A program made the translations under genes and the position numbers. Of a DNA stretch of 8,558 nt, positions 1-5,543 are shown piece after piece. The notes beneath the pieces are model-generated. The model was not told the DNA's origin and did no database searches. It saw nothing but the letters and a program-made list of their open reading frames with translations. Position 1 is the stretch's first letter. Each line of letters opens with the position of its first letter. The DNA comes from Polaromonas sp. (GTDB lineage Bacteria > Pseudomonadota > Gammaproteobacteria > Burkholderiales > Burkholderiaceae_C). The stretch lies in NCBI GenBank assembly GCA_023259235.1, contig JAHFQQ010000147.1, positions 1 through 8,558 on the forward strand, given 5' to 3'.

Positions 1-119
1 TTGGCGCGCGATTGTAGCGGCTCGCCAGCATGCGGGGCAGCCCAAAAACCAAATCGTTGGAGAATCGATACAAACATGTTGCCTTCCTGCCTTATACATC
101 CCAAGGCACGAAGCCTAAC
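1..119. other. Intergenic segment at the left edge
   Basis: There is no credible gene here. It lies 3' of the minus-strand GTPase gene. A small hairpin with AGGC/GCCT arms (about 102-114) is not followed by a T-run, so it is not a convincing terminator. On the minus strand a TACAAT hexamer (11-16) could be the -10 box of the next gene beyond the window, but no good -35 box precedes it. In several Burkholderiales the next gene is dksA. That is recollection of gene order and nothing in the window shows it. Confidence 0.3.
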
Positions 120-1175
120 TCAAACCAGGCACTGCTCCAGGCCCTGCATAAAAATATCTTTGGGCAGGTCGATGCCGATAAAGACCATTTTGCTGTTTTT
201 CTTCTCGCCCTGACCCCAGGCGGGTCCGAGGTCGCTGCCCATGAGCTGATGCACACCCTGGAAAATCACCTTGCGCTCGGTGCCCTCCATGTTCAGCACG
301 CCCTTGTAGCGCAGCATGCGCGGGCCGTAGATATTCACGATCGCACCCAGAAAGTCTTCCAGCTTGGCCGGGCTGAAGGGTTTGTCGGAACGAAATATGA
401 AGCTCTTCACGTCATCATCATGGTGATGGTGGTGCCCGTGGCCATGCGCATGCGCATGCGAGGGATGATCGCAATGCTCGTCAGGCGCGTGGTCATGATG
501 ATCATGGCCAGGCTCATCTTCCGTGAGGAATTCGGGGTCGATGTCGAGCTTGGCATTGAGGTTGAAGCCGCGCAGGTCAAACACCTCGGCGATTGCCACC
601 TCGCCAAAGTGCACAGCTTTCTGCGGAGCGCGCGGATTCATCTGCGTCAGGCGGTGCATCAGCGCCTTGACTTCGTCGTCGGCCACCAGGTCAGTCTTGC
701 TGATGAATATCTGGTCGGCAAAGCCGATCTGGCGCCGCGCTTCCTGGCGATCATCGAGCTGGGTCTGCGCATGTTTGGCATCCACCAGTGTCAAAATGGA
801 GTCGAGCAGATACTGCTCGGCGATTTCCTCATCCATGAAAAAGGTCTGTGCCACCGGGCCAGGGTCAGCCAGCCCGGTGGTTTCAATCACCACACGGTCA
901 AAATCAAGCAGCCCCTTGCGCTTCTTTGCAGCCAGCAACTGAAGCGTTTCGCGCAGATCTTCGCGAATCGAGCAGCAAATGCAGCCATTGTTCATCTGAA
1001 TGATGTTTTCCTGCGTGTCGTTGACGAGAATCTCGTTGTCAATGTTTTCTTCACCAAACTCGTTCTCAATGACGGCAATCTTCTGGCCGTGGGCCTCGGT
1101 CAGAACGCGCTTGAGCAGCGTGGTCTTGCCAGAACCCAAAAAGCCGGTAACGATGGTGACGGGAATCAAGCTCAT
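120..1175 (-). CDS. G3E-family (CobW/YjiA-type) GTPase with His-rich metal-binding loop
   Basis: This 351-residue P-loop GTPase belongs to the COG0523/G3E family, whose members deliver or store metals (zinc, cobalt, nickel). The nucleotide-binding domain comes first: Walker A GFLGSGKT at 11-18, ENEFGE at 38-43, the family's metal-binding CxCC at Cys65/Cys67/Cys68, Walker B region ETTGLADP at 98-105, and guanine-specificity SKTD at 159-162. Residues 224-252 form a loop with 15 histidines and Cys235, then the CobW C-terminal domain runs from about 257 to 345. The start is placed at MSLIPVTIVTGFLG because the family begins there. An upstream in-frame ATG at 1256 would add 27 residues unlike the family. 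An AGGT-containing stretch upstream is only a weak ribosome site. Its metal is not shown by sequence. The His loop and CxCC fit zinc best, as in the ZNG1/ZigA/YeiR type, but a cobalamin role is not supported by any neighbour. Confidence 0.93.
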   Translation of the reverse strand: MSLIPVTIVTGFLGSGKTTLLKRVLTEAHGQKIAVIENEFGEENIDNEILVNDTQENIIQMNNGCICCSIREDLRETLQLLAAKKRKGLLDFDRVVIETTGLADPGPVAQTFFMDEEIAEQYLLDSILTLVDAKHAQTQLDDRQEARRQIGFADQIFISKTDLVADDEVKALMHRLTQMNPRAPQKAVHFGEVAIAEVFDLRGFNLNAKLDIDPEFLTEDEPGHDHHDHAPDEHCDHPSHAHAHGHGHHHHHDDDVKSFIFRSDKPFSPAKLEDFLGAIVNIYGPRMLRYKGVLNMEGTERKVIFQGVHQLMGSDLGPAWGQGEKKNSKMVFIGIDLPKDIFMQGLEQCLV

Positions 1176-1310
1176 GGTGTCTTTACCTAATGACAGGAAG
1201 TGAGAAATACGCGGAGGCGGCCACAACCGAGTTGGGGAGTGTACCGGCCGGTTCAAGCCCCTGAGCGCCTGTGGCTACTTTCACCTGGGCTGCAAGGCCG
1301 GACGTTTACT

Positions 1311-1339
1311 ATTGTTCTAGTAGCAACCTATTGAGACAA
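1311..1339 (-). promoter_or_regulatory. Candidate promoter of the G3E GTPase gene
   Basis: Reading the minus strand, TTGTCT (1334-1339) and AACAAT (1311-1316) are separated by exactly 17 nt and each matches the sigma-70 consensus at 4 of 6 positions. A TACTA-N6-TAGTA inverted repeat (1307-1322) covers the -10 box and could be an operator. The implied leader is about 130 nt. A second possible -10 (TACACT, 1238-1243) would give a shorter leader but has no matching -35. Confidence 0.35.
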
Positions 1340-1374
1340 CATAATGGCTAAGTCCTGATTTGATTCATGAATAT

Positions 1375-2565
1375 CTATCCAGCCCGTCTTTTAACCAGCA
1401 CCAGCCCTTTGAGGTATTCGCCCTCAGGGAAGGCCACCGTCATCGGGTGGTCGGGCGCGCCACCCATGCGTTCGGAAATGTAGGCATCCACTGCGGCATC
1501 GATGCCTGCCGACGCCACGATCTTGTGGAACAGATCGGCGCTGACGCCGCCCGAGCACGAGTAGGTGAACAGTACGCCGTCGGGTGCCAGAATACTGAGC
1601 GCCAGCCGGTTGATGTCTTTGTAGGCGCGCGCGGCGCGCTCGGCATGCGCGGCGGTGGGCGCAAACTTGGGTGGATCGAGGACGATGGCGTTAAAGGCCC
1701 GGCCTTCCCTTTGGTACTGGCGCAGGGAAGCATTCACGTCGGCATCCAGCCAGGTGGCGCGGCTGGCATCAAAACCGTTCAAGACCACATTCGCCCTGGC
1801 GAGTTCAAGTGCCGGGCCGGACGAGTCAATCGAGGTGACGTGCCCGGCACCGCCCGCCATCGCAGCCACGGTAAACCCGCCGGTGTAGCAGTAGCAATTG
1901 AGCACCTGCCGAAATTTCAGGCGGCGAGTGTATGCCGCAAACTTCTGGCGGCTATCGCGCTGGTCCAGGTAAAAACCGGTCTTGTGGCCCTGCGCCACAT
2001 CCAGGCTCAACTTCCAGTCGTGCTCGGTGATGGTGATGCCGGTACTGCCTGCGCCAGCCAGCCATCCGGTGGCTTCCGGCAAGCCTTCGAGTGAGCGCAC
2101 ACTGGCATCCGAGCGCTCATACAGCCGTTTCAATCCGGTTTGCGCGAGCAGCGCTTGCACGATCACGTCTTTCCAGCGCTCGGCACCGCAGCTTGAGAAC
2201 TGCGCCACCAGCGTGTCGGCGTAGCGGTCCACCACCAAGCCGGGCAGCCCATCAGACTCCCCGTGAATCAGCCGCATTCCGTCGCTTTTTATATCAAACA
2301 GACTTCTCACCCTTATGGCCTCTGCGATACGCGCTATGAAAAACGAATCGTCGATGCGCTGCGCCGCGTCAAAACTCCAGACCCGGGCCCGGATTCTGGA
2401 ACTGGGACTGAACGCGGCCCAACCCAGAAACTCGCCGCCGTGACTCTCGATGCGCACCGTTTCTCCCGGATCGCCACCGCCCTTGGCGATGGCTCCGTCA
2501 AAAACCCAGGGATGGCGGCGCAGCAGGGAGCGCTCCTTTCCCTCCTTCAATCTGATGATTTTCAT
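1375..2565 (-). CDS. rlmI: 23S rRNA (cytosine-C5) methyltransferase, RlmI type
   Basis: This is a class I SAM-dependent RNA methyltransferase of 396 residues, the same length as E. coli RlmI (YccW), which makes m5C1962 in 23S rRNA. The N-terminal 1-70 is a PUA-like RNA-binding domain (RRHPWVFDGAI at 16-26), followed by a central domain and a Rossmann catalytic domain. Visible motifs are GHKTGFYLDQRDSR at 193-206, the SAM-binding NCYCYTGGF at 223-231, VLDPPKF at 295-301 (motif IV), and SCSGG at 336-340, whose Cys337 is the expected catalytic nucleophile. The C-terminal DHPMTVAFPEGEYLKGL (372-388) is also typical. The ATG at 2565 is the family start. It has no Shine-Dalgarno sequence and lies 6 nt after GACAAT, which suggests a leaderless message. 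It stands alone: 154 nt from xerC and 199 nt from the GTPase gene. The exact target base is inferred from the family. Confidence 0.91.
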   Translation of the reverse strand: MKIIRLKEGKERSLLRRHPWVFDGAIAKGGGDPGETVRIESHGGEFLGWAAFSPSSRIRARVWSFDAAQRIDDSFFIARIAEAIRVRSLFDIKSDGMRLIHGESDGLPGLVVDRYADTLVAQFSSCGAERWKDVIVQALLAQTGLKRLYERSDASVRSLEGLPEATGWLAGAGSTGITITEHDWKLSLDVAQGHKTGFYLDQRDSRQKFAAYTRRLKFRQVLNCYCYTGGFTVAAMAGGAGHVTSIDSSGPALELARANVVLNGFDASRATWLDADVNASLRQYQREGRAFNAIVLDPPKFAPTAAHAERAARAYKDINRLALSILAPDGVLFTYSCSGGVSADLFHKIVASAGIDAAVDAYISERMGGAPDHPMTVAFPEGEYLKGLVLVKRRAG

Positions 2566-2571
2566 GCCACT

Positions 2572-2577
2572 ATTGTC
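2572..2577 (-). promoter_or_regulatory. Candidate -10 box of a leaderless rlmI transcript
   Basis: GACAAT on the minus strand (4 of 6 matches to TATAAT) is followed by exactly 6 nt and then the rlmI ATG, so transcription would begin at or next to the A of the start codon. No ribosome site is present. The -35 region (TTTTCG at 17-nt spacing) is weak. Confidence 0.42.
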
Positions 2578-2661
2578 GCGGCTGGATTGCGAGACGAAAA
2601 AGGTGTGCCGGTCGCCGGGCCAATGCCGAACAACGCCTGCGGCCGGACGAACCTGTAAATA

Positions 2662-2713
2662 GCTATCTATTTAATAGCTACCGACGCTTTCCACCACTGG
2701 GCCAGAGACCATT
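2662..2713 (+). repeat. 52-bp dispersed repeat, copy 1 (between xerC and rlmI)
   Basis: This copy starts with GCTATC (2662-2667) and ends with GGCCAGAGACCATT (2700-2713). A second copy inside dapF (4929-4980) has the same ends at the same 38-nt offset. Ungapped comparison gives 28 identities in 52, concentrated at the two ends (6 of 6 and 13 of 14). The AT-rich left part carries two AATAGCTA motifs (2658-2665 and 2673-2680) able to pair, since TAGCTA is self-complementary. It begins 7 nt past the xerC stop. I recall similar 'GATAGCT...GGCCATTTT' elements being common in Comamonadaceae genomes, but that is memory and has not been searched. Confidence 0.55.
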
Positions 2714-2719
2714 CTCCCC

Positions 2720-3745
2720 TTAAATTTTCGGATTGGATGCCTTGACAGGTACTTTGCCAGGCAGGCCGCCCGAGAGCGCGCGCGGATGGGCCGCGTCATA
2801 CACCTTGGCCAGATGCTGGAAATCGAGCCGTGTGTAAACCTGAGTGCTGGTGATGCTGGCGTGGCCGAGCAACTCCTGCACCGCGCGCAAATCGCCGCTG
2901 GACTGCAGCAGATGGCTGGCATAGGAGTGGCGCAGCATGTGCGGATGCACTGGTGTGGCCAGCCCGGCCTGGAGCGAGCGCTGCTTGAGGCGCACCCGGA
3001 TGTGCTGCGGCGTCAGCCGCGTGCCGCGCTGGCTGATGAAAAGGGCATTTTCGCCCGGCCCGCCTTCGCGGGCCCAGTTGCCGCGCACGGCAAGCCATCG
3101 TTGCAGGGCCTGCAGGGCCTTGCTGCCAACCGGCACGCTGCGCCGTTTCGAGCCCTTGCCCAGGACATGCGCCTCGGCAGCGTCCAGGTCGACCCAGCCG
3201 CGCGCCTGAGCGCTGGCCCGCGCGTCGAGCCCTGCCAGCTCGCCGATGCGCAGCCCGCAGCCATAGAGCAACTCGGTGATGCAGCGGTCGCGCGCCTCCA
3301 GCTGTGGATCGCCCTGGCCACTGGGCGGCTGGTAGCTGGCCAATTGCACCGCTTCGTCAACACTCAAGGCCTTTGGCAGCGGCTTGGCCGCTTTGGGCGC
3401 GCGCACATCCTGCACCGGGTTGCCGCTCACCAGGCCTTCGCGACCCAGCCAGGTGTAAAACCCGCGCCAGCCCGAAAGAATCAATGCAATCCCACGCCCG
3501 CTGCGTCCGCCGCTGTGCATTTGCGCGACCCAGCGCCGCAGGTGAGTGCTGCGCACTTCGGTCAGCGCTACGCCGGCCTTGTCAGCGCTGGCCTGCAGCT
3601 TTTGCAGGTCCAGCGTGTAAAGCTCAACGGTGCGCTGGGCCAGACGCTTTTCAACGCGCACATGCGTCAGGTAGCGAGCCACCAGCGGATGCAAGGCGGG
3701 AGCTGCCGGCGGGAGTTGCGACGCGGCAAGCGGGGTCCGCGTCAT
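2720..3745 (-). CDS. xerC: Tyrosine recombinase XerC
   Basis: XerC, with its partner XerD, resolves chromosome dimers at the dif site during cell division. The protein has 341 residues: an N-terminal SAM-like core-binding domain (about 20-110, with HVRVEKRLAQRTVELY at 28-43) and a C-terminal catalytic domain (about 125-320). All six expected active-site residues are visible: Arg166 in CGLRIGEL, Lys197 in GKGSKRR, His269 and Arg272 in HPHMLRHS, His295 in ELLGH, and the nucleophile Tyr304 in TQVYTRLD. It is longer than E. coli XerC (298 residues) because of about 18 extra N-terminal residues, an insert around 174-185 and a 20-residue tail rich in Gly/Pro/Lys. The start lies 8 nt after the DUF484 stop with only a weak AGGCG ribosome site, so the two are co-transcribed and perhaps translationally coupled. 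XerC rather than XerD is favoured by the dapF-DUF484-xerC order. Confidence 0.95.
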   Translation of the reverse strand: MTRTPLAASQLPPAAPALHPLVARYLTHVRVEKRLAQRTVELYTLDLQKLQASADKAGVALTEVRSTHLRRWVAQMHSGGRSGRGIALILSGWRGFYTWLGREGLVSGNPVQDVRAPKAAKPLPKALSVDEAVQLASYQPPSGQGDPQLEARDRCITELLYGCGLRIGELAGLDARASAQARGWVDLDAAEAHVLGKGSKRRSVPVGSKALQALQRWLAVRGNWAREGGPGENALFISQRGTRLTPQHIRVRLKQRSLQAGLATPVHPHMLRHSYASHLLQSSGDLRAVQELLGHASITSTQVYTRLDFQHLAKVYDAAHPRALSGGLPGKVPVKASNPKI

Positions 3746-3753
3746 GGCGGCGC

Positions 3754-4458
3754 CTATTCGGCCAGCCCCTGGACCGGGGTCTGGCCACGCAAGCGCGACA
3801 GTGCTGCGCCAGCCAGCTCGCCCAGGCTTTCAAGGTAATCGGTGCCCATGCCCGCATGAAAGCGCTCGGGATCGGGCGACGCCAGCACCAGCAAACCCGA
3901 CGCCTGGGCCTGCGCATCGGCGCGCATGGGAATCAGGGCGACGGACAGCGCCAGCGCGGGTTCGGGCAACCACGAGACAGCTTCAAATCCGGAATTGACG
4001 CCGCAATAGGGCGTCGCCAATGATGATGCAAAAGTCTGCACATCACTGCTGACACCGCTGGCAAATTGCTCATCCGAAAAAATGCCATTGACGCGCCAGA
4101 CCTTGATGGCGGCTTGCGGAATCTGGAATTCGCTGGTCATGCCCTCAACGATCGCGCCGGGAAGATCGCGCGCCTGCACCGTTTGCAGCAGCCGGCGCGT
4201 CCAGCGCCGCATCTTGTCGGAGATCGCCACGTTGTCCTGCCCGTGGCGGATCATGTCGACCATTCGGGTCTCCAGCCCCTTGATCTTCTCGCGCAGCATG
4301 CCGGCCTGGCGCTCCTGCAGACTGACTGCGCGGTTGCCGTGGCCGCTGGAGAGCTGCACCGTGGCCAGCAGGTCGGCGTGACGCTCAAAGAAATCGGGCG
4401 TGTTGGCCAGAAAATTGGCGATGTCGTCTTCGGTAATGGAATAGTCGGTAGGATTCAT
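3754..4458 (-). CDS. DUF484 family protein (GAF-like fold), xerC partner gene
   Basis: The product is a 234-residue cytosolic protein of the DUF484 family. E. coli YigA, between dapF and xerC, is the relative I used for comparison; its function is unknown to me. Residues 7-30 (ITEDDIANFLANTPDFFERH) match the family's N-terminal helical motif. Residues 45-72 look like a coiled coil. The rest has a GAF-like pattern ending in the characteristic run from PYCG (150-153) through SVALIPMR (172-179), GLLVLASPDPERFHAGMGTDYL (188-209) and the terminal helix LGELAGAALSRL. The start at 4458 gives the family N-terminus. A longer in-frame start at 4575 would add 39 unrelated residues and run into dapF, so I reject it. 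The start has no Shine-Dalgarno sequence and sits 6 nt after GACAAT. GAF domains bind small ligands, but no ligand can be read from this sequence. Confidence 0.9.
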   Translation of the reverse strand: MNPTDYSITEDDIANFLANTPDFFERHADLLATVQLSSGHGNRAVSLQERQAGMLREKIKGLETRMVDMIRHGQDNVAISDKMRRWTRRLLQTVQARDLPGAIVEGMTSEFQIPQAAIKVWRVNGIFSDEQFASGVSSDVQTFASSLATPYCGVNSGFEAVSWLPEPALALSVALIPMRADAQAQASGLLVLASPDPERFHAGMGTDYLESLGELAGAALSRLRGQTPVQGLAE

Positions 4459-4464
4459 GCTGGC

Positions 4465-4470
4465 ATTGTC
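4465..4470 (-). promoter_or_regulatory. Candidate -10 box of a leaderless DUF484-xerC transcript
   Basis: GACAAT on the minus strand is followed by exactly 6 nt and then the DUF484 ATG, the same geometry as at rlmI. TTGCGC (4487-4492) at 16-nt spacing is a possible but weak -35 box. It would drive DUF484 and xerC together, apart from read-through from dapF. Confidence 0.42.
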
Positions 4471-4496
4471 GCCAGTTTTGCCCATTGCGCAAATGC

Positions 4497-4527
4497 CCGC
4501 GCCCGGGCTGCGCTTGGCCGGGCGCGG
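4497..4527 (-). other. GC-rich stem-loop between dapF and DUF484
   Basis: A perfect 10-bp inverted repeat, CCGCGCCCGG (4497-4506) and CCGGGCGCGG (4518-4527), encloses an 11-nt loop. It begins 13 nt past the dapF stop. Only ATTTG follows on the minus strand, not a T-run, so it is not a standard Rho-independent terminator. It may slow or protect the 3' end of the dapF message, or simply reflect the very high local GC content. Confidence 0.45.
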
Positions 4528-4540
4528 CGCGCGCATCGGC

Positions 4541-5419
4541 TCAGAGCGCGTCCGGCACTTCAATTTCCGATGCAAACACCGTGGTGGCCGGGCCGGTCAT
4601 CATGACCGGGGCCTCGAGCTGGCCGGTCCAGTCAATGGTCAACTCTCCGCCGCGCGTCGTCACGTCGACCCGCGCATCAAGCAGGCCCCAGCGCCGGCCC
4701 GCCACGACGGCGGCACAGGCGCCGGTACCGCAGGCCAGCGTTTCCCCGGCGCCGCGCTCGTACACCCGCAGGCGAATCCGGCGGCGTGAAACCACTTGCA
4801 TGAAACCGGCGTTCGCGCGGCGTGGAAAGCGCTCATGACGCTCGATCAGCGGGCCGGTCTGCAGCACCGGCGCGCTATCCACATCCGCCACGAGCTGCAC
4901 CGTGTGAGGATTTCCCATCGATAAGATTGCTATCAAAACAGGAACTGACTGTGTAGGCGCCTCAAAGGCCAGAGGCCATTTTTGCCATGAACCTTCGGCT
5001 TGCGGCAACAAGCCAGTGGCATCGAATGGAATGCGATCGAGCTCAAACACCGGCGCGCCCATGTCGACCGTCACGCGGCCGTCGGGCTGCATCCGCAGCT
5101 CGATCACGCCGCTCAGGGTCTTGACGCGCACCGCGTCCTTGCTGGTGAGCCCCTGCTCGCGCACAAAGCGCACAAAGCAGCGCGCGCCGTTGCCGCACTG
5201 CTCGACTTCACCGCCGTCGGCATTGTGAATCACGTATTCAAAGTCGATGCCTTCTCCGGGCGAAGGCCGCACCGAGAGGATCTGGTCAGCGCCCACGCCA
5301 AAGTGCCGGTCGGCCAGAAAGCGGTACTGGGCCGGACTGAGGTTGAAGCGCTCACGGGTTTCGTCGAGCATGACAAAATCATTGCCGGCGCCCTGCATTT
5401 TGGTAAATCGGATTCGCAT
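4541..5419 (-). CDS. dapF: Diaminopimelate epimerase
   Basis: DapF interconverts LL- and meso-diaminopimelate without a cofactor, supplying lysine and the peptidoglycan cross-linking residue. The 292-residue protein shows both halves of the family fold and the two-cysteine acid-base pair: Cys75 in NADGGEVEQCGNGAR (66-80) and Cys230 in GAGETLACGTGACA (223-236). The N-terminal MQGAGNDFVMLD (8-19), FGVGADQIL (40-48), SMGNPH (167-172) and ERFPRRANAGFMQVV (196-210) are all typical. It is 18 residues longer than the E. coli enzyme. The extra length sits at about 140-166, just before SMGNPH, where the DNA carries a copy of the 52-bp repeat. The start at 5419 gives the family N-terminus. An ATG at 5545 would add 42 unrelated residues and overlap the divergent gene's start. 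There is no Shine-Dalgarno sequence, and GATAAT ends 6 nt before the ATG. Confidence 0.97.
   Translation of the reverse strand: MRIRFTKMQGAGNDFVMLDETRERFNLSPAQYRFLADRHFGVGADQILSVRPSPGEGIDFEYVIHNADGGEVEQCGNGARCFVRFVREQGLTSKDAVRVKTLSGVIELRMQPDGRVTVDMGAPVFELDRIPFDATGLLPQAEGSWQKWPLAFEAPTQSVPVLIAILSMGNPHTVQLVADVDSAPVLQTGPLIERHERFPRRANAGFMQVVSRRRIRLRVYERGAGETLACGTGACAAVVAGRRWGLLDARVDVTTRGGELTIDWTGQLEAPVMMTGPATTVFASEIEVPDAL
4929..4980 (+). repeat. 52-bp dispersed repeat, copy 2 (inside dapF)
   Basis: This copy begins with GCTATC (4929-4934) and ends with GGCCAGAGGCCATT (4967-4980). The end motif differs from that of copy 1 (2700-2713) at one base in 14, and both motifs lie at the identical 38-nt offset. 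The middle has diverged. It is read on the opposite strand as dapF residues 148-165, a stretch absent from the shorter E. coli enzyme. The frame is open and the flanking catalytic motifs are intact, so the copy has apparently been absorbed into the coding sequence. Confidence 0.5.
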
Positions 5420-5425
5420 GAGGCG

Positions 5426-5431
5426 ATTATC
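5426..5431 (-). promoter_or_regulatory. Candidate -10 box of a leaderless dapF transcript
   Basis: GATAAT on the minus strand (5 of 6 to TATAAT) is followed by exactly 6 nt and the dapF ATG. No ribosome site is present between it and the start, and no good -35 box is visible 16-18 nt upstream. Confidence 0.45.
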
Positions 5432-5532
5432 TGCGGTGCGGCAAACGGGTTGGCCGCGAAGGCCGCCGGCGGCGAATCCATTGCACCCGGCGCCGCTGCA
5501 GCGTGCCAAAAGCAAAGGTTTGCGCCAAAAGC

Positions 5533-5538
5533 CATAAT
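5533..5538 (+). promoter_or_regulatory. Candidate -10 box of a leaderless Nudix-MBL transcript
   Basis: CATAAT (5 of 6 to TATAAT) is followed by 5 nt and the ATG at 5544. No Shine-Dalgarno sequence precedes the start, and no clear -35 box is seen. It diverges from the dapF promoter about 100 bp away. Confidence 0.42.
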
Positions 5539-5543
5539 TGGTC

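Noticed and set aside
30..1190. 386-codon open frame on the plus strand opposite the G3E GTPase
   Set aside because: It is wholly antisense to a gene with clear family motifs, its product shows no recognisable domain, and long antisense frames are common in GC-rich genes.
1280..1327. Possible third copy of the 52-bp repeat on the minus strand (TTGCTACTAGAACA)
   Set aside because: The left end looks similar, but no GGCCAGAG-like motif is found at the 38-nt offset, so only a short AT-rich resemblance remains.
1363..1372. ATTCATGAAT palindrome just past the rlmI stop
   Set aside because: It is a 10-bp self-complementary word with no loop and no T-run. It is too short to call a terminator or operator.
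2786..3838. 350-codon open frame on the plus strand opposite xerC
   Set aside because: It mirrors xerC, which has all six catalytic residues. There is no domain and no ribosome site.
4459..4575. Longer DUF484 start at 4575
   Set aside because: The extra 39 residues are Arg/Pro-rich, unlike the family, and would overlap the dapF end. MNPTDYS at 4458 matches the family N-terminus.
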